NCBI RefSeq assembly: GCF_001310085.1 | Contig: NZ_CP012643.1 | Coordinates: 1,209,001 to 1,273,000 of the forward strand | Direction of reading: 5' to 3' | Origin: Rufibacter tibetensis | Lineage (GTDB): Bacteria; Bacteroidota; Bacteroidia; Cytophagales; Hymenobacteraceae | Length of the DNA: 64,000 nucleotides | Shown here: positions 1 to 8,070 of the stretch, in pieces | Numbering within the stretch: the stretch's first letter is position 1 | Layout of the letters: every line of letters starts with the position of its first letter | Program-made: the position numbers and the translations under genes | Notes under the pieces: model-generated | Told to the model about the DNA's origin: nothing | Seen by the model: the letters and a program-made list of their open reading frames with translations, nothing else | Databases searched by the model: none

Positions 1-276
1 AATCTCATCCATTACCCGGGAGATTTTCACATCAGAAGCCATGATATCTGTGCGCACGGCTTTGTTTCCACAGCCAATGTCAAACCCCACCCCAGACAAC
101 GACACTTTGTTTTTGTAGGCCACGGCTCCGCCGATAGGGTGCGCATAGCCATAATGGGCATCTGCGGTGAGCACACCAAGGTCTTCTTCGCTCACGCAAC
201 GCTTGAGCTGGTCAATAGCGCTTTGATCTATGATCTCTTCCCCAAAAACGGTAATGTTGTTCTGCACAATAGCCAT
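1..276 (-). CDS. rtcB: RtcB-type RNA ligase, N-terminal part (runs off the left edge)
   Basis: Reading leftward from the ATG at 276-274, 92 codons stay open to the window edge, so only the N-terminus is visible. RtcB joins RNA 2',3'-cyclic phosphate or 3'-phosphate ends to 5'-OH ends using GTP and manganese, in tRNA splicing or RNA repair. The visible stretch LTADAHYGYAHPIGG followed by GVGFDIGCGNKAVRTD matches the RtcB metal-site signature, in which the Asp and Cys of DIGCG are manganese ligands. Downstream histidines and the guanylylated His lie outside the window, so activity cannot be judged. It is transcribed away from the tricorn-like gene, with 345 bp of non-coding DNA between them. 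Confidence 0.88.
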   Translation of the reverse strand, partial: MAIVQNNITVFGEEIIDQSAIDQLKRCVSEEDLGVLTADAHYGYAHPIGGAVAYKNKVSLSGVGFDIGCGNKAVRTDIMASDVKISRVMDEI

Positions 277-391
277 GTTCCTGCAAAATTGGTAGTAAAG
301 CCTATACGTGAAAACGCCCTTGCGTTATTTACCTGTTTTTGAGAAAGAGATTAGAAATAGATGTAGTCTCTACTCTCCTACCTCTCTCCTA

Positions 392-498
392 TTGTCATCT
401 TGGAAAGATCTTGTGGGCGAATAGTAGTAGTAGTAGTAGTAGTAGCGAGTATTCAATGATTGTCTAGTCCGCACACAAGATCCTTTCAGGATGACAAA
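392..498. repeat. Inverted-repeat element, family A copy 1, with TAG-triplet expansion
   Basis: The left arm (392-420, starting TGTCATCTTGGAAAGATCTT) is the imperfect reverse complement of the right arm (470-498, ending AAGATCCTTTCAGGATGACA). A second copy lies at 34749-34838 in opposite orientation and aligns over its whole length, including the internal ACTAGACAA segment. This copy has about eight tandem TAG triplets near 423-446 where the other copy has a single unit. The size (about 107 bp), the palindromic ends and the intergenic location fit a REP/MITE-like non-autonomous element. No transposase is nearby. Confidence 0.8.
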
Positions 499-568
499 GA
501 GGTATAAATTTGAAGGGCATTCTTGATTCCATTTTGCGCCTACCTTCTCCAAAACAGCCGTAAAACGG

Positions 569-597
569 AGAAGCCCCGCTTATAAGGCGGGGCTTCT
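569..597 (-). terminator. Intrinsic terminator of the tricorn-like gene
   Basis: An 11-bp perfect stem, AGAAGCCCCGC with GCGGGGCTTCT, closes a 7-nt loop just past the stop codon of the minus-strand protease gene. On the minus strand it is followed by a short T-rich run. No plus-strand gene ends here. Confidence 0.75.
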
Positions 598-621
598 ATT
601 TATTCAACCATACAAGATGAA

Positions 622-3600
622 TTACTTTTTCGTAGGCAATTCCTTCAGCAGCACTTCCACGGCTGTCTCCAACTGCTGGTCGCGGCCTTGGGCTACTACG
701 GCTGGATCATTGGCTACTAAATAATCTGGCTCCAATTGGGTGTTCTCCAGAAACTTGCCTCCGCCTAAAGTACGGTAGCCTACCTGCGGAATCCCGAAGA
801 CCATGGTAGGATCAATCATAGTTTCCCACCACACAAAAGTACCGGTTCCGGCTACGGGCATACCCACGGTTTTCCCAATTCCCAGTTCTTTGTACAGTAC
901 CGGGAAGATGTGCGCGTCTGAGTAGTTGCTTTCGTTCATGACCACAATAGACGGCTTTGTCCATTTGTTACGAGGCTCGTCTGACAGGTATTGTCCGCGC
1001 GGGATAAACTCGGCGTAGCGTTTGGTGTTCAGGAAACTGATGAGGTCATCGTGCAGGTTTCCGCCGCCGTTGGAGCGGGTGTCTACCACCAGTGCTTCTT
1101 TGGTGGCGTTCTTGCCCAAAGCCTCTTCGTAGACTGTGCGGTAACTGGCATCATTCATGCCCCTGATGTGCACGTAACCCAAGCGCCCACCCGATAAACG
1201 ATCCACTTCTTTGCGCCGGTTTTCAACCCAGCGCTGGTACATCAACTCACTCAACTCAGTTCCTGAGATAGGCTTCACAGTCTCTTCCCAGCGCTGCTTG
1301 GTTTTCTCGTTGTACAGAGAAACCAGCGTGTACTTACCTGATTTGCGGTTCAGGAGTTGGTCTACATCGGTGTTGTCTTCTATGGGCTGGCCATCAATTT
1401 TCTCAATGACAATACCTGATTTTACTTTGGAGCTGGCGCGGTCAAACGGACTCAGGTTGATGACCTCTTTTACTTTCAGGCCTTTTCCTGTGTATTGCTC
1501 GTCGTAAAACAAGCCCAAAGAAGCCGTAGCATCTGGATTAGTGGCACGATGGCTATAACGTCCGCCCGTGTGAGAGGCATTCAATTCACCCAATAACTCG
1601 CTCAGTACATCAGCAAAGTCATAGTTATTGGCAATGTGCGGCAGGAACTGGCGGTAGTTTTCAGTGTAGAATTTCCAGTCTACGTTGTGCAGGTCTTTCA
1701 CGTAGAATTTTTTCTCCAGCTGTCGGATCACGTGGTCATACATGTAGGCCCGCTCAGCAGCGGCGTTGAGGTTCATCTCGCCGTTCACTTTGAGCGTCTC
1801 CTGTTTCCCATTTTCGGTGTCTACTTTCAGGATTTTTCCTTCGGTTAAGACAAACAGGTTTTTGCCGTCTTTGCTCATGACCATGTCACCCCCGCGGGTA
1901 CCCAGTTTGGCCAGCAGTTTGGTGTCATTGTCGCGCAGGTTGGTTACCCATAAGTCATACCCTTTCTCAAAGCGGCTCAGGTAGAACATACGGTCGCCTT
2001 TGGCAGTCACCACGGCATCTGCCAGGTCCGAAGAAGTAGACGTAAGGCGTGCTTTCCGGTACTGCAGATTGTCCAGTTCCAGCTTCATTCCGGCAGGAGC
2101 ATTGTTTTTAGCGGACTGGCCTTTCTTCCCTCGGCCTTTTGGCTCAGGTTTATCAGACTGGGCAGCAGCTTCTGTTTCGCGTTTTTCCAGATCCTCCAAC
2201 AAGTTGAAATCTTCCTTGCTGAGCTTGAAGCGGTCAAAGGCATCTTGGGTGGTGAAGAGAGCGTAGATGTCACCCGTACCGGAGTTGTTACCATTGCCAC
2301 GCAAACCTTCGCGGTTAGAATAGTAGGTGATCATTTTGCCGCCCATCATCCATTGTGGACTGCGCTCGGCGTAGCCGCTCTGGCTCAGGTTGATGATTTC
2401 ACCCTTACCACTGGCCGAGATTAGACCTACTTCACTCAGCCATTGCTTGGGTTGGTTGAACTGCATCAAAAACCACTTGCCGTCTGGTGACCATTCATAG
2501 TATTGGTCGCCATCTGAATAAGAATAGTTATTGGCGTTGCCTAAGATGGTGCGGACCTGCTTGTCGGCTTTGTTCACCACTTTTAGGGTCACGCGCTCCT
2601 CCAGGTAAGCCACTTCTTTGCCATCAGGCGAATATGCCGGTTGAAACTCCTCCGCGGCGGTGGCGATTACCGGTTCTTCTTTCAACACCGTAGAGGCATA
2701 AAAGTAAGGCTCAGCGCTGCGCACCAGGCTGGTTTCATAGATGTTCCAGCTGCCGTTGCGCTCACTGGCGTACAAGATTTTGCGGCCATCGGGCGAGAAA
2801 CTCACGCTACGCTCCTGCTCGGGTGTGCTGGTGATACGGCGGGTAATGCCCCCTTCCACCGATGATACAAACACCTCTCCGCGATTCACAAACACCACTT
2901 CCTTGCCATTGGGCGAAACTTCCATTTCGGTCATGCCCCCGGAAATAGGCAACACGGTCTCTGGATTGGAGCGGATGTCTGAGTACAGCTGAATGGCTAC
3001 TTTCTGCGGCTGGGCACCGGCTTTGAGCGTGTAAATCTCGCCGTTATAGGTGAAAGACAACACCCCGTCTTTAGAACCGCTCAAATGCCGTACTGGATGT
3101 TTGGTGAAGTTGGTAACCGCGGCACTCTGCTTAGGATTCTGCAGACTTAGCTTACGCACATTGAACGTGCCATTAGGCTGCTCACTCAAGTAATATACTT
3201 CCTGCCCATTGGCCCCAAACACCGGCTGACGGTCTTCGCCTATGTTGTCGGTGAGTTTGGTGTGCTGCTTGGTTTTGGTATTATAGGTCCAGATATCGCG
3301 GGCAGAAGACGAGGTCTGGTGCTTTCTAAAATTGTTCTCCAAGCTCTTTTTGTCCTGGTAGATCAGCATATCACCGGAGGCATTGTACTTGGCCGCTTCA
3401 GCAGGCGTTGTCAGGAGCATGGCGTTGCGGCCGCCTCCAATGAATACACTATATAATTCAGAAAACGTACCTGAGGGGAACATAGCATTAGAAGCCGCGT
3501 CTACCCGTGCCGAAGAGAAGATCACGCTCTTTCCATCTGGCGTAAAATCTGAAGGCAAGTCAGGGGAAGAATGAAACGTAAGCCGTTTTGACTCTCCGCC

Positions 3601-3897
3601 CTGCGCCGGCATGACGAAGACATCAAAGTTGCCGTAGCGGTCAGAGGCATAAGCAATCTGCTTTCCGTCTGGTGACCAGACTGGCATGTATTCATAACCT
3701 TCGTGCATGGTCAGCGGCGTTGCGTTTCCGCCCGCCGAGGCTACTTTGTACAAATCTCCTTTGTAGCTGAAAACAATGGTTTGACCGTCTGGCGAAATGG
3801 CTGGGGTATTTAGCCAGAGCGGGGTTTGGGTCTGGGCCATGGCGCTTAAACTGCCTGCGCAGCAAAGAGCCAATACGGCTAGAAACCTCTTTTTCAT
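622..3897 (-). CDS. Tricorn-like S41 protease with PD40 propeller and PDZ domain, exported
   Basis: This 1091-aa protein starts with a signal peptide (residues 1-21, cleavage after SAMA). Many PD40/WD40-like blades of the SPDGKxIAYAS type follow (about 30-560), then a charged linker, an S41 N-terminal region, a PDZ domain (about 800-870) and an S41 peptidase core (about 890-1060). Tricorn catalytic residues can be placed: the Ser775-His776 pair in NASHTGGR, nucleophile Ser993 in NYSDAHIFP, and Glu1051. The spacing is close to that of archaeal tricorn (S745, H746, S965, E1023). It should degrade peptides in the periplasm or at the outer membrane. It is a single-gene unit with its own terminator. 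Family assignment is very sure; the substrate is unknown. Confidence 0.93.
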   Translation of the reverse strand: MKKRFLAVLALCCAGSLSAMAQTQTPLWLNTPAISPDGQTIVFSYKGDLYKVASAGGNATPLTMHEGYEYMPVWSPDGKQIAYASDRYGNFDVFVMPAQGGESKRLTFHSSPDLPSDFTPDGKSVIFSSARVDAASNAMFPSGTFSELYSVFIGGGRNAMLLTTPAEAAKYNASGDMLIYQDKKSLENNFRKHQTSSSARDIWTYNTKTKQHTKLTDNIGEDRQPVFGANGQEVYYLSEQPNGTFNVRKLSLQNPKQSAAVTNFTKHPVRHLSGSKDGVLSFTYNGEIYTLKAGAQPQKVAIQLYSDIRSNPETVLPISGGMTEMEVSPNGKEVVFVNRGEVFVSSVEGGITRRITSTPEQERSVSFSPDGRKILYASERNGSWNIYETSLVRSAEPYFYASTVLKEEPVIATAAEEFQPAYSPDGKEVAYLEERVTLKVVNKADKQVRTILGNANNYSYSDGDQYYEWSPDGKWFLMQFNQPKQWLSEVGLISASGKGEIINLSQSGYAERSPQWMMGGKMITYYSNREGLRGNGNNSGTGDIYALFTTQDAFDRFKLSKEDFNLLEDLEKRETEAAAQSDKPEPKGRGKKGQSAKNNAPAGMKLELDNLQYRKARLTSTSSDLADAVVTAKGDRMFYLSRFEKGYDLWVTNLRDNDTKLLAKLGTRGGDMVMSKDGKNLFVLTEGKILKVDTENGKQETLKVNGEMNLNAAAERAYMYDHVIRQLEKKFYVKDLHNVDWKFYTENYRQFLPHIANNYDFADVLSELLGELNASHTGGRYSHRATNPDATASLGLFYDEQYTGKGLKVKEVINLSPFDRASSKVKSGIVIEKIDGQPIEDNTDVDQLLNRKSGKYTLVSLYNEKTKQRWEETVKPISGTELSELMYQRWVENRRKEVDRLSGGRLGYVHIRGMNDASYRTVYEEALGKNATKEALVVDTRSNGGGNLHDDLISFLNTKRYAEFIPRGQYLSDEPRNKWTKPSIVVMNESNYSDAHIFPVLYKELGIGKTVGMPVAGTGTFVWWETMIDPTMVFGIPQVGYRTLGGGKFLENTQLEPDYLVANDPAVVAQGRDQQLETAVEVLLKELPTKK

Positions 3898-4089
3898 GAT
3901 GTAAGCGGTTGTTTGTTAGTTGGAATACTAAATGTAGTGAATGTTAAGTCGTAGTCAAAAAATGACATTTAACTGATTGTCAGGAGGAAGAACAATGCAC
4001 TGTGTCATTTCGGGGGTGGATTGGCAAAAAAGGGCAATAAATAGACGTGCCGCAGGGACAACCACAAGGGATTGTCTCTACACCCTCTT

Positions 4090-4183
4090 CGCTGGCGCGA
4101 GCCTCCGCCTCGTGCCTTCACATTGCTGAACTGATTACTGTGCTGGAATACGTCTGGACACGGGCCGGAGGCTAGCGCCAGCG
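4090..4183. repeat. Inverted-repeat element, family B copy 1
   Basis: Arms CGCTGGCGCGAGCCTCCGCC (4090-4114 in full) and the reverse-complementary GGCCGGAGGCTAGCGCCAGC (within 4159-4183) flank a 44-nt centre. A second copy in the same orientation lies at 61827-61937. The centres share GCTGAA-TGATT and GGAATAC, so they are related by descent and not only by the arms. It sits in the 381-bp gap between tdk and the tricorn-like gene. It resembles REP-type palindromes mobilised by RAYT transposases, but none is encoded here. Confidence 0.8.
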
Positions 4184-4278
4184 GATCTGCAATCAAGAGA
4201 AACAGAAAAGCCGTTTCAACCCCATTTTCTAAAAATAGGAGCTAAAATGGCTTCCAGAATCCGAATCTAAAAATCCCT

Positions 4279-4872
4279 TTAGAAGTTTCCCTTCAGGCCT
4301 TCCTGAAAACAATGGCGGCAGCGGGCTTCGTATGAATCGGTTTCGCCTAACATCACTTTTTCTTTGGAGGCGGCTTTCCGGAAGGAGTAGGAAGCAATAT
4401 CACCGCACTGCACGCAGATGGCGTGTACTTTGGTCACGTACTCGGCCACACCCATCAGGGCCGGCATAGGGCCGAAGGGTTTCCCCAGGTAGTCCATGTC
4501 CAGGCCGGCTACAATAACGCGCACGCCGGTGTTGGCCAGATGAACGCAGACTTCGGTAATGGCCTCGTCAAAGAACTGGGCCTCGTCTACTCCTAACACA
4601 TCACAGCCGCTGCCCAACAAAAGCATGTCATTGGCAAATTGAATGGGTGTGGAGCGGATGCTGGTAGCATTATGGGAGACCACATCTATGTCATGGTAGC
4701 GGGTATCAAAGGCAGGCTTGAAGATCTCTACACACTGCTTGGCTATTTTAGCCCGGTTTAGCCGCCGGATTAATTCTTCGGTTTTCCCCGAGAACATAGA
4801 CCCGCAGATCACTTCTATCCAACCTCTTCTCTGGGCCTGTTGGCGGTTTCCCACCCGGGGTTCTATGAACAT
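4279..4872 (-). CDS. tdk: Thymidine kinase, class II
   Basis: This 197-aa enzyme phosphorylates thymidine to dTMP in the pyrimidine salvage pathway. It has the family P-loop [10 protein letters not shown] at about 24-33, the Walker B and catalytic segment DEAQFFDE at about 95-102, and a C-terminal zinc-binding lasso with CVQC near 153-156 and CRHC near 187-190. Length matches the usual 190-200 aa. The first Met is used. An alternative start after the basic N-terminal segment [17 protein letters not shown] is not excluded. A weak promoter-like TACCTTCG lies on the minus strand at 4925-4932. Confidence 0.96.
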   Translation of the reverse strand: MFIEPRVGNRQQAQRRGWIEVICGSMFSGKTEELIRRLNRAKIAKQCVEIFKPAFDTRYHDIDVVSHNATSIRSTPIQFANDMLLLGSGCDVLGVDEAQFFDEAITEVCVHLANTGVRVIVAGLDMDYLGKPFGPMPALMGVAEYVTKVHAICVQCGDIASYSFRKAASKEKVMLGETDSYEARCRHCFQEGLKGNF

Positions 4873-5181
4873 ACTCTTCTAATGAATGGGCGTTTACAGG
4901 ATTGAGTCTGGCTCAATCACAAGGCGAAGGTACTAGCGCCGTCCCCTTTCCTAATGCACAATTTTTCCACACAGTTATTCAAGCAACTAAATATCAACTA
5001 TTTATACCTTCCTCTACCGTTGCTCAAAATGGAAAATAGTTTATCCTTTGAAAATAGTAATCAAGATTAACTCAGGTGGCAATAACTCAGCCGCTACTTC
5101 CGTTAGCCCAAAAAGCCTTTTTAGAGGAATTGAACAGAAGGTTTAATTTCTGAAAATGGTCTACCCTGGTTCCACTTTCTC
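4873..5181. other. Intergenic stretch without a recognisable gene
   Basis: These 309 bp separate tdk from the ferredoxin gene. The stretch is A/T-rich, has no ORF with coding character on either strand and no strong hairpin. The tdk promoter is presumably at its left end. Confidence 0.6.
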
Positions 5182-5502
5182 TCAGCCAGAATAAGTCATG
5201 TGAGGAAGCTTGGTTTGCTGGGGAACACGGCAGGTAACGGGTCCGGTGAGTTTGGCCTGACAGGTAAGACGTTCATTGGGGCGCAAACGGCCGTTGTTGC
5301 GGAAGCGGGTTTCTGGGGCGGTGTCTGGGAGTATATTTTCAGCACCGGTCAGCACAATCATGCGGCAGGTAGTGCAGCGGCCTTTGGCGCCGCAGGCATG
5401 CATCCAGTCAACCCCGGCCACTTGCAAACCGGCCAGAACTGTCTGCCCCTGGGCAACGTTAACCACTAGCCCCCCTAGATTCTGCACCGTTAATTCGGCC
5501 AT
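5182..5502 (-). CDS. 2Fe-2S ferredoxin
   Basis: This 106-aa electron carrier has four cluster-ligand cysteines: Cys37, Cys43 and Cys46 in ACGAKGRCTTC, and Cys81 in RLTCQAK. The C-x5-C-x2-C spacing is that of adrenodoxin/Fdx-type ferredoxins, not the plant type (C-x4-C-x2-C). The fold around it (ELTVQNLGG, then LRPNERLTCQAK) fits the fer2 domain. The redox partner is not indicated, because the neighbours (tdk and a divergent unknown gene) are not obvious clients. Its ATG at 5502 is only 22 bp from the ATG of the divergent gene. Confidence 0.92.
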   Translation of the reverse strand: MAELTVQNLGGLVVNVAQGQTVLAGLQVAGVDWMHACGAKGRCTTCRMIVLTGAENILPDTAPETRFRNNGRLRPNERLTCQAKLTGPVTCRVPQQTKLPHMTYSG

Positions 5503-5524
5503 ATTTCGCTATATTTACGAGCGT

Positions 5525-6583
5525 ATGCTCTCGCCAATGAAAGACAAATATAATCAAATACGCCTGGCGCAGTACAGCCAAGCACTTGCCCAACGCCTCA
5601 GCGAAGAACACTTTGCTCATCATGAGAATGTTACCGCTCAACAACTGATTTCCTTTACCCCTATAAAGCAGGTGAACCTGTACATGATCAGAGAGCTGCT
5701 CACTCTCTGGAACCATGAAATGGCCAACCTGAGAAGTCCTTACTTTGATTTTGAACACCCCGAGGTGAAGGATGCCCTGGTGCAGTTCATGAATGTGCTG
5801 TCCCGCAAAATTTCCATTAAGCGTCCGCATTTTGAGCCTCTTTTGGTAAAAGCCCTCCAAGACACGCTACGCACCGTGCTGGACCCTGTGGCTGTTTTTG
5901 AGGAGAAATTCATGCGGATGGATGACCTCTCCGTTACAAAACTGCAGGAGAGCCTCAAGTACCAGGACATTGACAAAGAAGTGTACCGCCAGTTCCTGGA
6001 TACCCTGCTTGACGGCTCCTTTGACCGCCACCAGGTGATTCCAAGATTGAACCGGTTCCTGGCTGAACATGAAGCCGAACGGACGTCGGTAAATGATTTG
6101 GTGGCTAAGTTCAACGAGCTTCAGCCACTTCGGGTAGAGGATTTGTTCCCGGCGGTAGCTGCTCCGGCTTCGGCACCTATGCCAGCCATGAGTACGCAGG
6201 TGGCTTCTTCGCAACCTTCTTTCAGACCTACGCTGCACGCAGAACCTAAACTGAACGACCGTTTACAATTAGATCAGAGACCCACCTTGAACGATCGGTT
6301 GAAACAACCGGTAGCGGTTTCTATGGCAGACCGGCAACAGGACCAGAAAATAGGGTCACTTAAAGAAGCTATCTCCATCAACCAACGGTTCTCGTTCATA
6401 AATGAATTGTTTGAGGGTGACAACATGGCTTACCATGCCGTAATCAAGCAACTGGATGAGTACAGCAACCCAGATCAAGCCAAGCAGTACCTGGTGCAGG
6501 ATGTTGGCCGCAAATACAACTGGAGCCGAAAAGAAGAGCACGTGCAAAAGCTCACAAGGCTTATTGAGCGCAAATTTGTGTAA
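5525..6583 (+). CDS. Conserved hypothetical protein with LNDRL repeats
   Basis: I do not recognise a named family. The start chosen is ATG 5525 (352 aa); ATG 5537 (348 aa, MKDKYNQIRL) is equally possible. The frame is open further upstream, but that part overlaps the ferredoxin gene antisense and has no coding look. An N-terminal helical region (to about 190) is followed by a Pro/Ala/Ser-rich linker with two LNDRL motifs (KLNDRLQ and TLNDRLKQ). A compact C-terminal segment contains ISINQRFSFINELFEGD and ends DVGRKYNW. I have the impression of similar C-terminal segments in other Cytophagales proteins of unknown function. No signal peptide or membrane helix is seen, so it is probably cytoplasmic. 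Confidence 0.8.
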   Translation: MLSPMKDKYNQIRLAQYSQALAQRLSEEHFAHHENVTAQQLISFTPIKQVNLYMIRELLTLWNHEMANLRSPYFDFEHPEVKDALVQFMNVLSRKISIKRPHFEPLLVKALQDTLRTVLDPVAVFEEKFMRMDDLSVTKLQESLKYQDIDKEVYRQFLDTLLDGSFDRHQVIPRLNRFLAEHEAERTSVNDLVAKFNELQPLRVEDLFPAVAAPASAPMPAMSTQVASSQPSFRPTLHAEPKLNDRLQLDQRPTLNDRLKQPVAVSMADRQQDQKIGSLKEAISINQRFSFINELFEGDNMAYHAVIKQLDEYSNPDQAKQYLVQDVGRKYNWSRKEEHVQKLTRLIERKFV

Positions 6584-6609
6584 GTTTTCGCTTCGTTTTA
6601 GGAAAAACG

Positions 6610-6654
6610 AACCAAAAGCGGCCGCCTCTGGTATAAAGGCGGCCGCTTTTGGTT
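6610..6654 (+). terminator. Strong intrinsic terminator after the LNDRL protein gene
   Basis: A perfect 18-bp stem, AACCAAAAGCGGCCGCCT with its reverse complement, closes a 9-nt loop 26 bp past the stop codon. The outer A/T pairs supply the T-tract on both strands. Confidence 0.85.
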
Positions 6655-6697
6655 TACAAATCTTCTATCTAAAAAAGCTATGCCTTGCATCAAAAAA

Positions 6698-6748
6698 ACA
6701 AATCCGATTTAAGCCTTTTTTGAGAAAAGGGGCTTAAATCGGATTTGT
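6698..6748. terminator. Long hairpin between convergent genes (rodA side)
   Basis: An 18-bp perfect stem, ACAAATCCGATTTAAGCC with its reverse complement, encloses TTTTTTGAGAAAAGG. It lies 34 bp past the rodA stop on the minus strand and belongs to the recurrent hairpin class with a TTTTC/GAAAA core. It probably ends transcription of the mre-rodA operon. Confidence 0.75.
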
Positions 6749-6782
6749 CTTACTAATTGAAACACCCTCCTCGGTATCTAGC

Positions 6783-8060
6783 TTAGCCTCGACCTAAATC
6801 CAGTTTTCGGTGGGCGTCAATGGCGAGCAGAATGAAGAGGAGAATAGTGAAAGACCACAAAGAAGAACCTCCATAGCTAAAGAACGGAAGTGGAATACCC
6901 ACTACCGGCGCCAGCCCAATGGTCATGCCCACGTTTACCAAAAAGTGGAAGAAGATGATAGACGCCACGCAGTACCCATAGGTTCTGCCAAACACCGAGC
7001 GCTGCCGTTCCGCCACATAGACAATCCGAAGCAGAAGCCCAATAAAGAGGGCCACAATAATCAGGGAGCCAATCCAGCCGTGTTCTTCGCCTACGGTACA
7101 GAAAATAAAGTCCGTGCTTTGCTCGGGCACGAAGTCAAATTTTGTTTGCGTTCCTTCCAGGAAACCTTTCCCGAAGAAACCGCCTGAACCAATAGCAATT
7201 TTAGACTGCGTCACGTTCCAACCTACGCCCAAGGGGTCCACCTCGGGGTCTACCAACACCTTAATCCGGTTTTGCTGGTGCTCCTGCAGAATGTTGTCAA
7301 TGAAGTAGGTCACGCTGAAAACAACCGCTAAGATGGCCGCCCAGATTCCTATGTAGGTAGGCAAGTAGCGCTTAATCCGGTGGAAGTTCAGCCACATGTA
7401 CGCTCCCATGAGTACGGTAATAATACCAGCCAGCCACCACTGCGGAATCAGGAGCGTCAATACGAACACAAAAACACCTACTGCGCCAATGATGAGAATC
7501 AGGGGTGACATCCCCTCGCGGAACAAAGCCAGGGTAAAAGCTGCAAACACCAGGGCAGAACCCGTCTCATTTTGCAGAATGATGATCATGGGTGGCAACA
7601 GCGCTAATCCGGCCAGTTTCGCCTGGTCTTTCCAGTTCTGCTGTCTTAGGTTGATGCTGCTCATAAATCTGGAGACCGCCAGAGCCGTGGCAAACTTGGC
7701 AAACTCCGCAGGCTGTAACCTGACAGATTCTGTAATCACCAGCCAGGAGCGCGACCCTTTAATCGGCGAAGCCAAAAGCAACGTGCCCAAAAGAACCAGA
7801 ATCACCAACCAGTAAATACCGTAAGCAAGTGAGTCATATGCCTTGTAATCAATGGCAAACAGCATGATGATGATCACCAATGAAGTGCCAATCCAGGCCA
7901 ATTGCTTCCCCGAGTTCAGGGTGAAGTCAAAGATGCTGGTGACATTCTCTGGGTTATAGACTGCCGCGTAGATGTTCATCCAGCCTAGCATGACCATGAG
8001 CAGGTAAAGCCCAATGGTGACCCAATCTATGTTATTGGCTATTTTATAGGAAGTCCGCAT
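6783..8060 (-). CDS. rodA: Rod-shape SEDS peptidoglycan glycosyltransferase RodA
   Basis: This roughly 425-aa polytopic membrane protein polymerises lipid II glycan chains together with PBP2 in the elongasome. Hydrophobic helices run throughout. SEDS hallmarks are GSRSWL near residue 100, PAEFAK in the next segment, and the C-terminal GIPLPFFSYGGSS. The start at 8060 (MRTSYKIANNIDW) is chosen because it lies 10 nt past the mrdA stop and begins at the family-typical N-terminus. An ATG at 8096 would overlap mrdA by 26 nt. It is the last gene of mreB-mreC-mreD-mrdA-rodA. Confidence 0.96.
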   Translation of the reverse strand: MRTSYKIANNIDWVTIGLYLLMVMLGWMNIYAAVYNPENVTSIFDFTLNSGKQLAWIGTSLVIIIMLFAIDYKAYDSLAYGIYWLVILVLLGTLLLASPIKGSRSWLVITESVRLQPAEFAKFATALAVSRFMSSINLRQQNWKDQAKLAGLALLPPMIIILQNETGSALVFAAFTLALFREGMSPLILIIGAVGVFVFVLTLLIPQWWLAGIITVLMGAYMWLNFHRIKRYLPTYIGIWAAILAVVFSVTYFIDNILQEHQQNRIKVLVDPEVDPLGVGWNVTQSKIAIGSGGFFGKGFLEGTQTKFDFVPEQSTDFIFCTVGEEHGWIGSLIIVALFIGLLLRIVYVAERQRSVFGRTYGYCVASIIFFHFLVNVGMTIGLAPVVGIPLPFFSYGGSSLWSFTILLFILLAIDAHRKLDLGRG

Positions 8061-8070
8061 GTTTCTTACG

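Noticed and set aside
421-447. TAG triplet run as a CRISPR-like array
   Set aside because: The units are only 3 bp and directly tandem, with no spacers and no cas genes. It is a simple-sequence run within a palindromic element.
5276-5524. Upstream extension of the LNDRL protein gene to an ATG at 5276
   Set aside because: That part is exactly antisense to the ferredoxin gene, whose cysteines and domain are clear. Its translation has no recognisable content.
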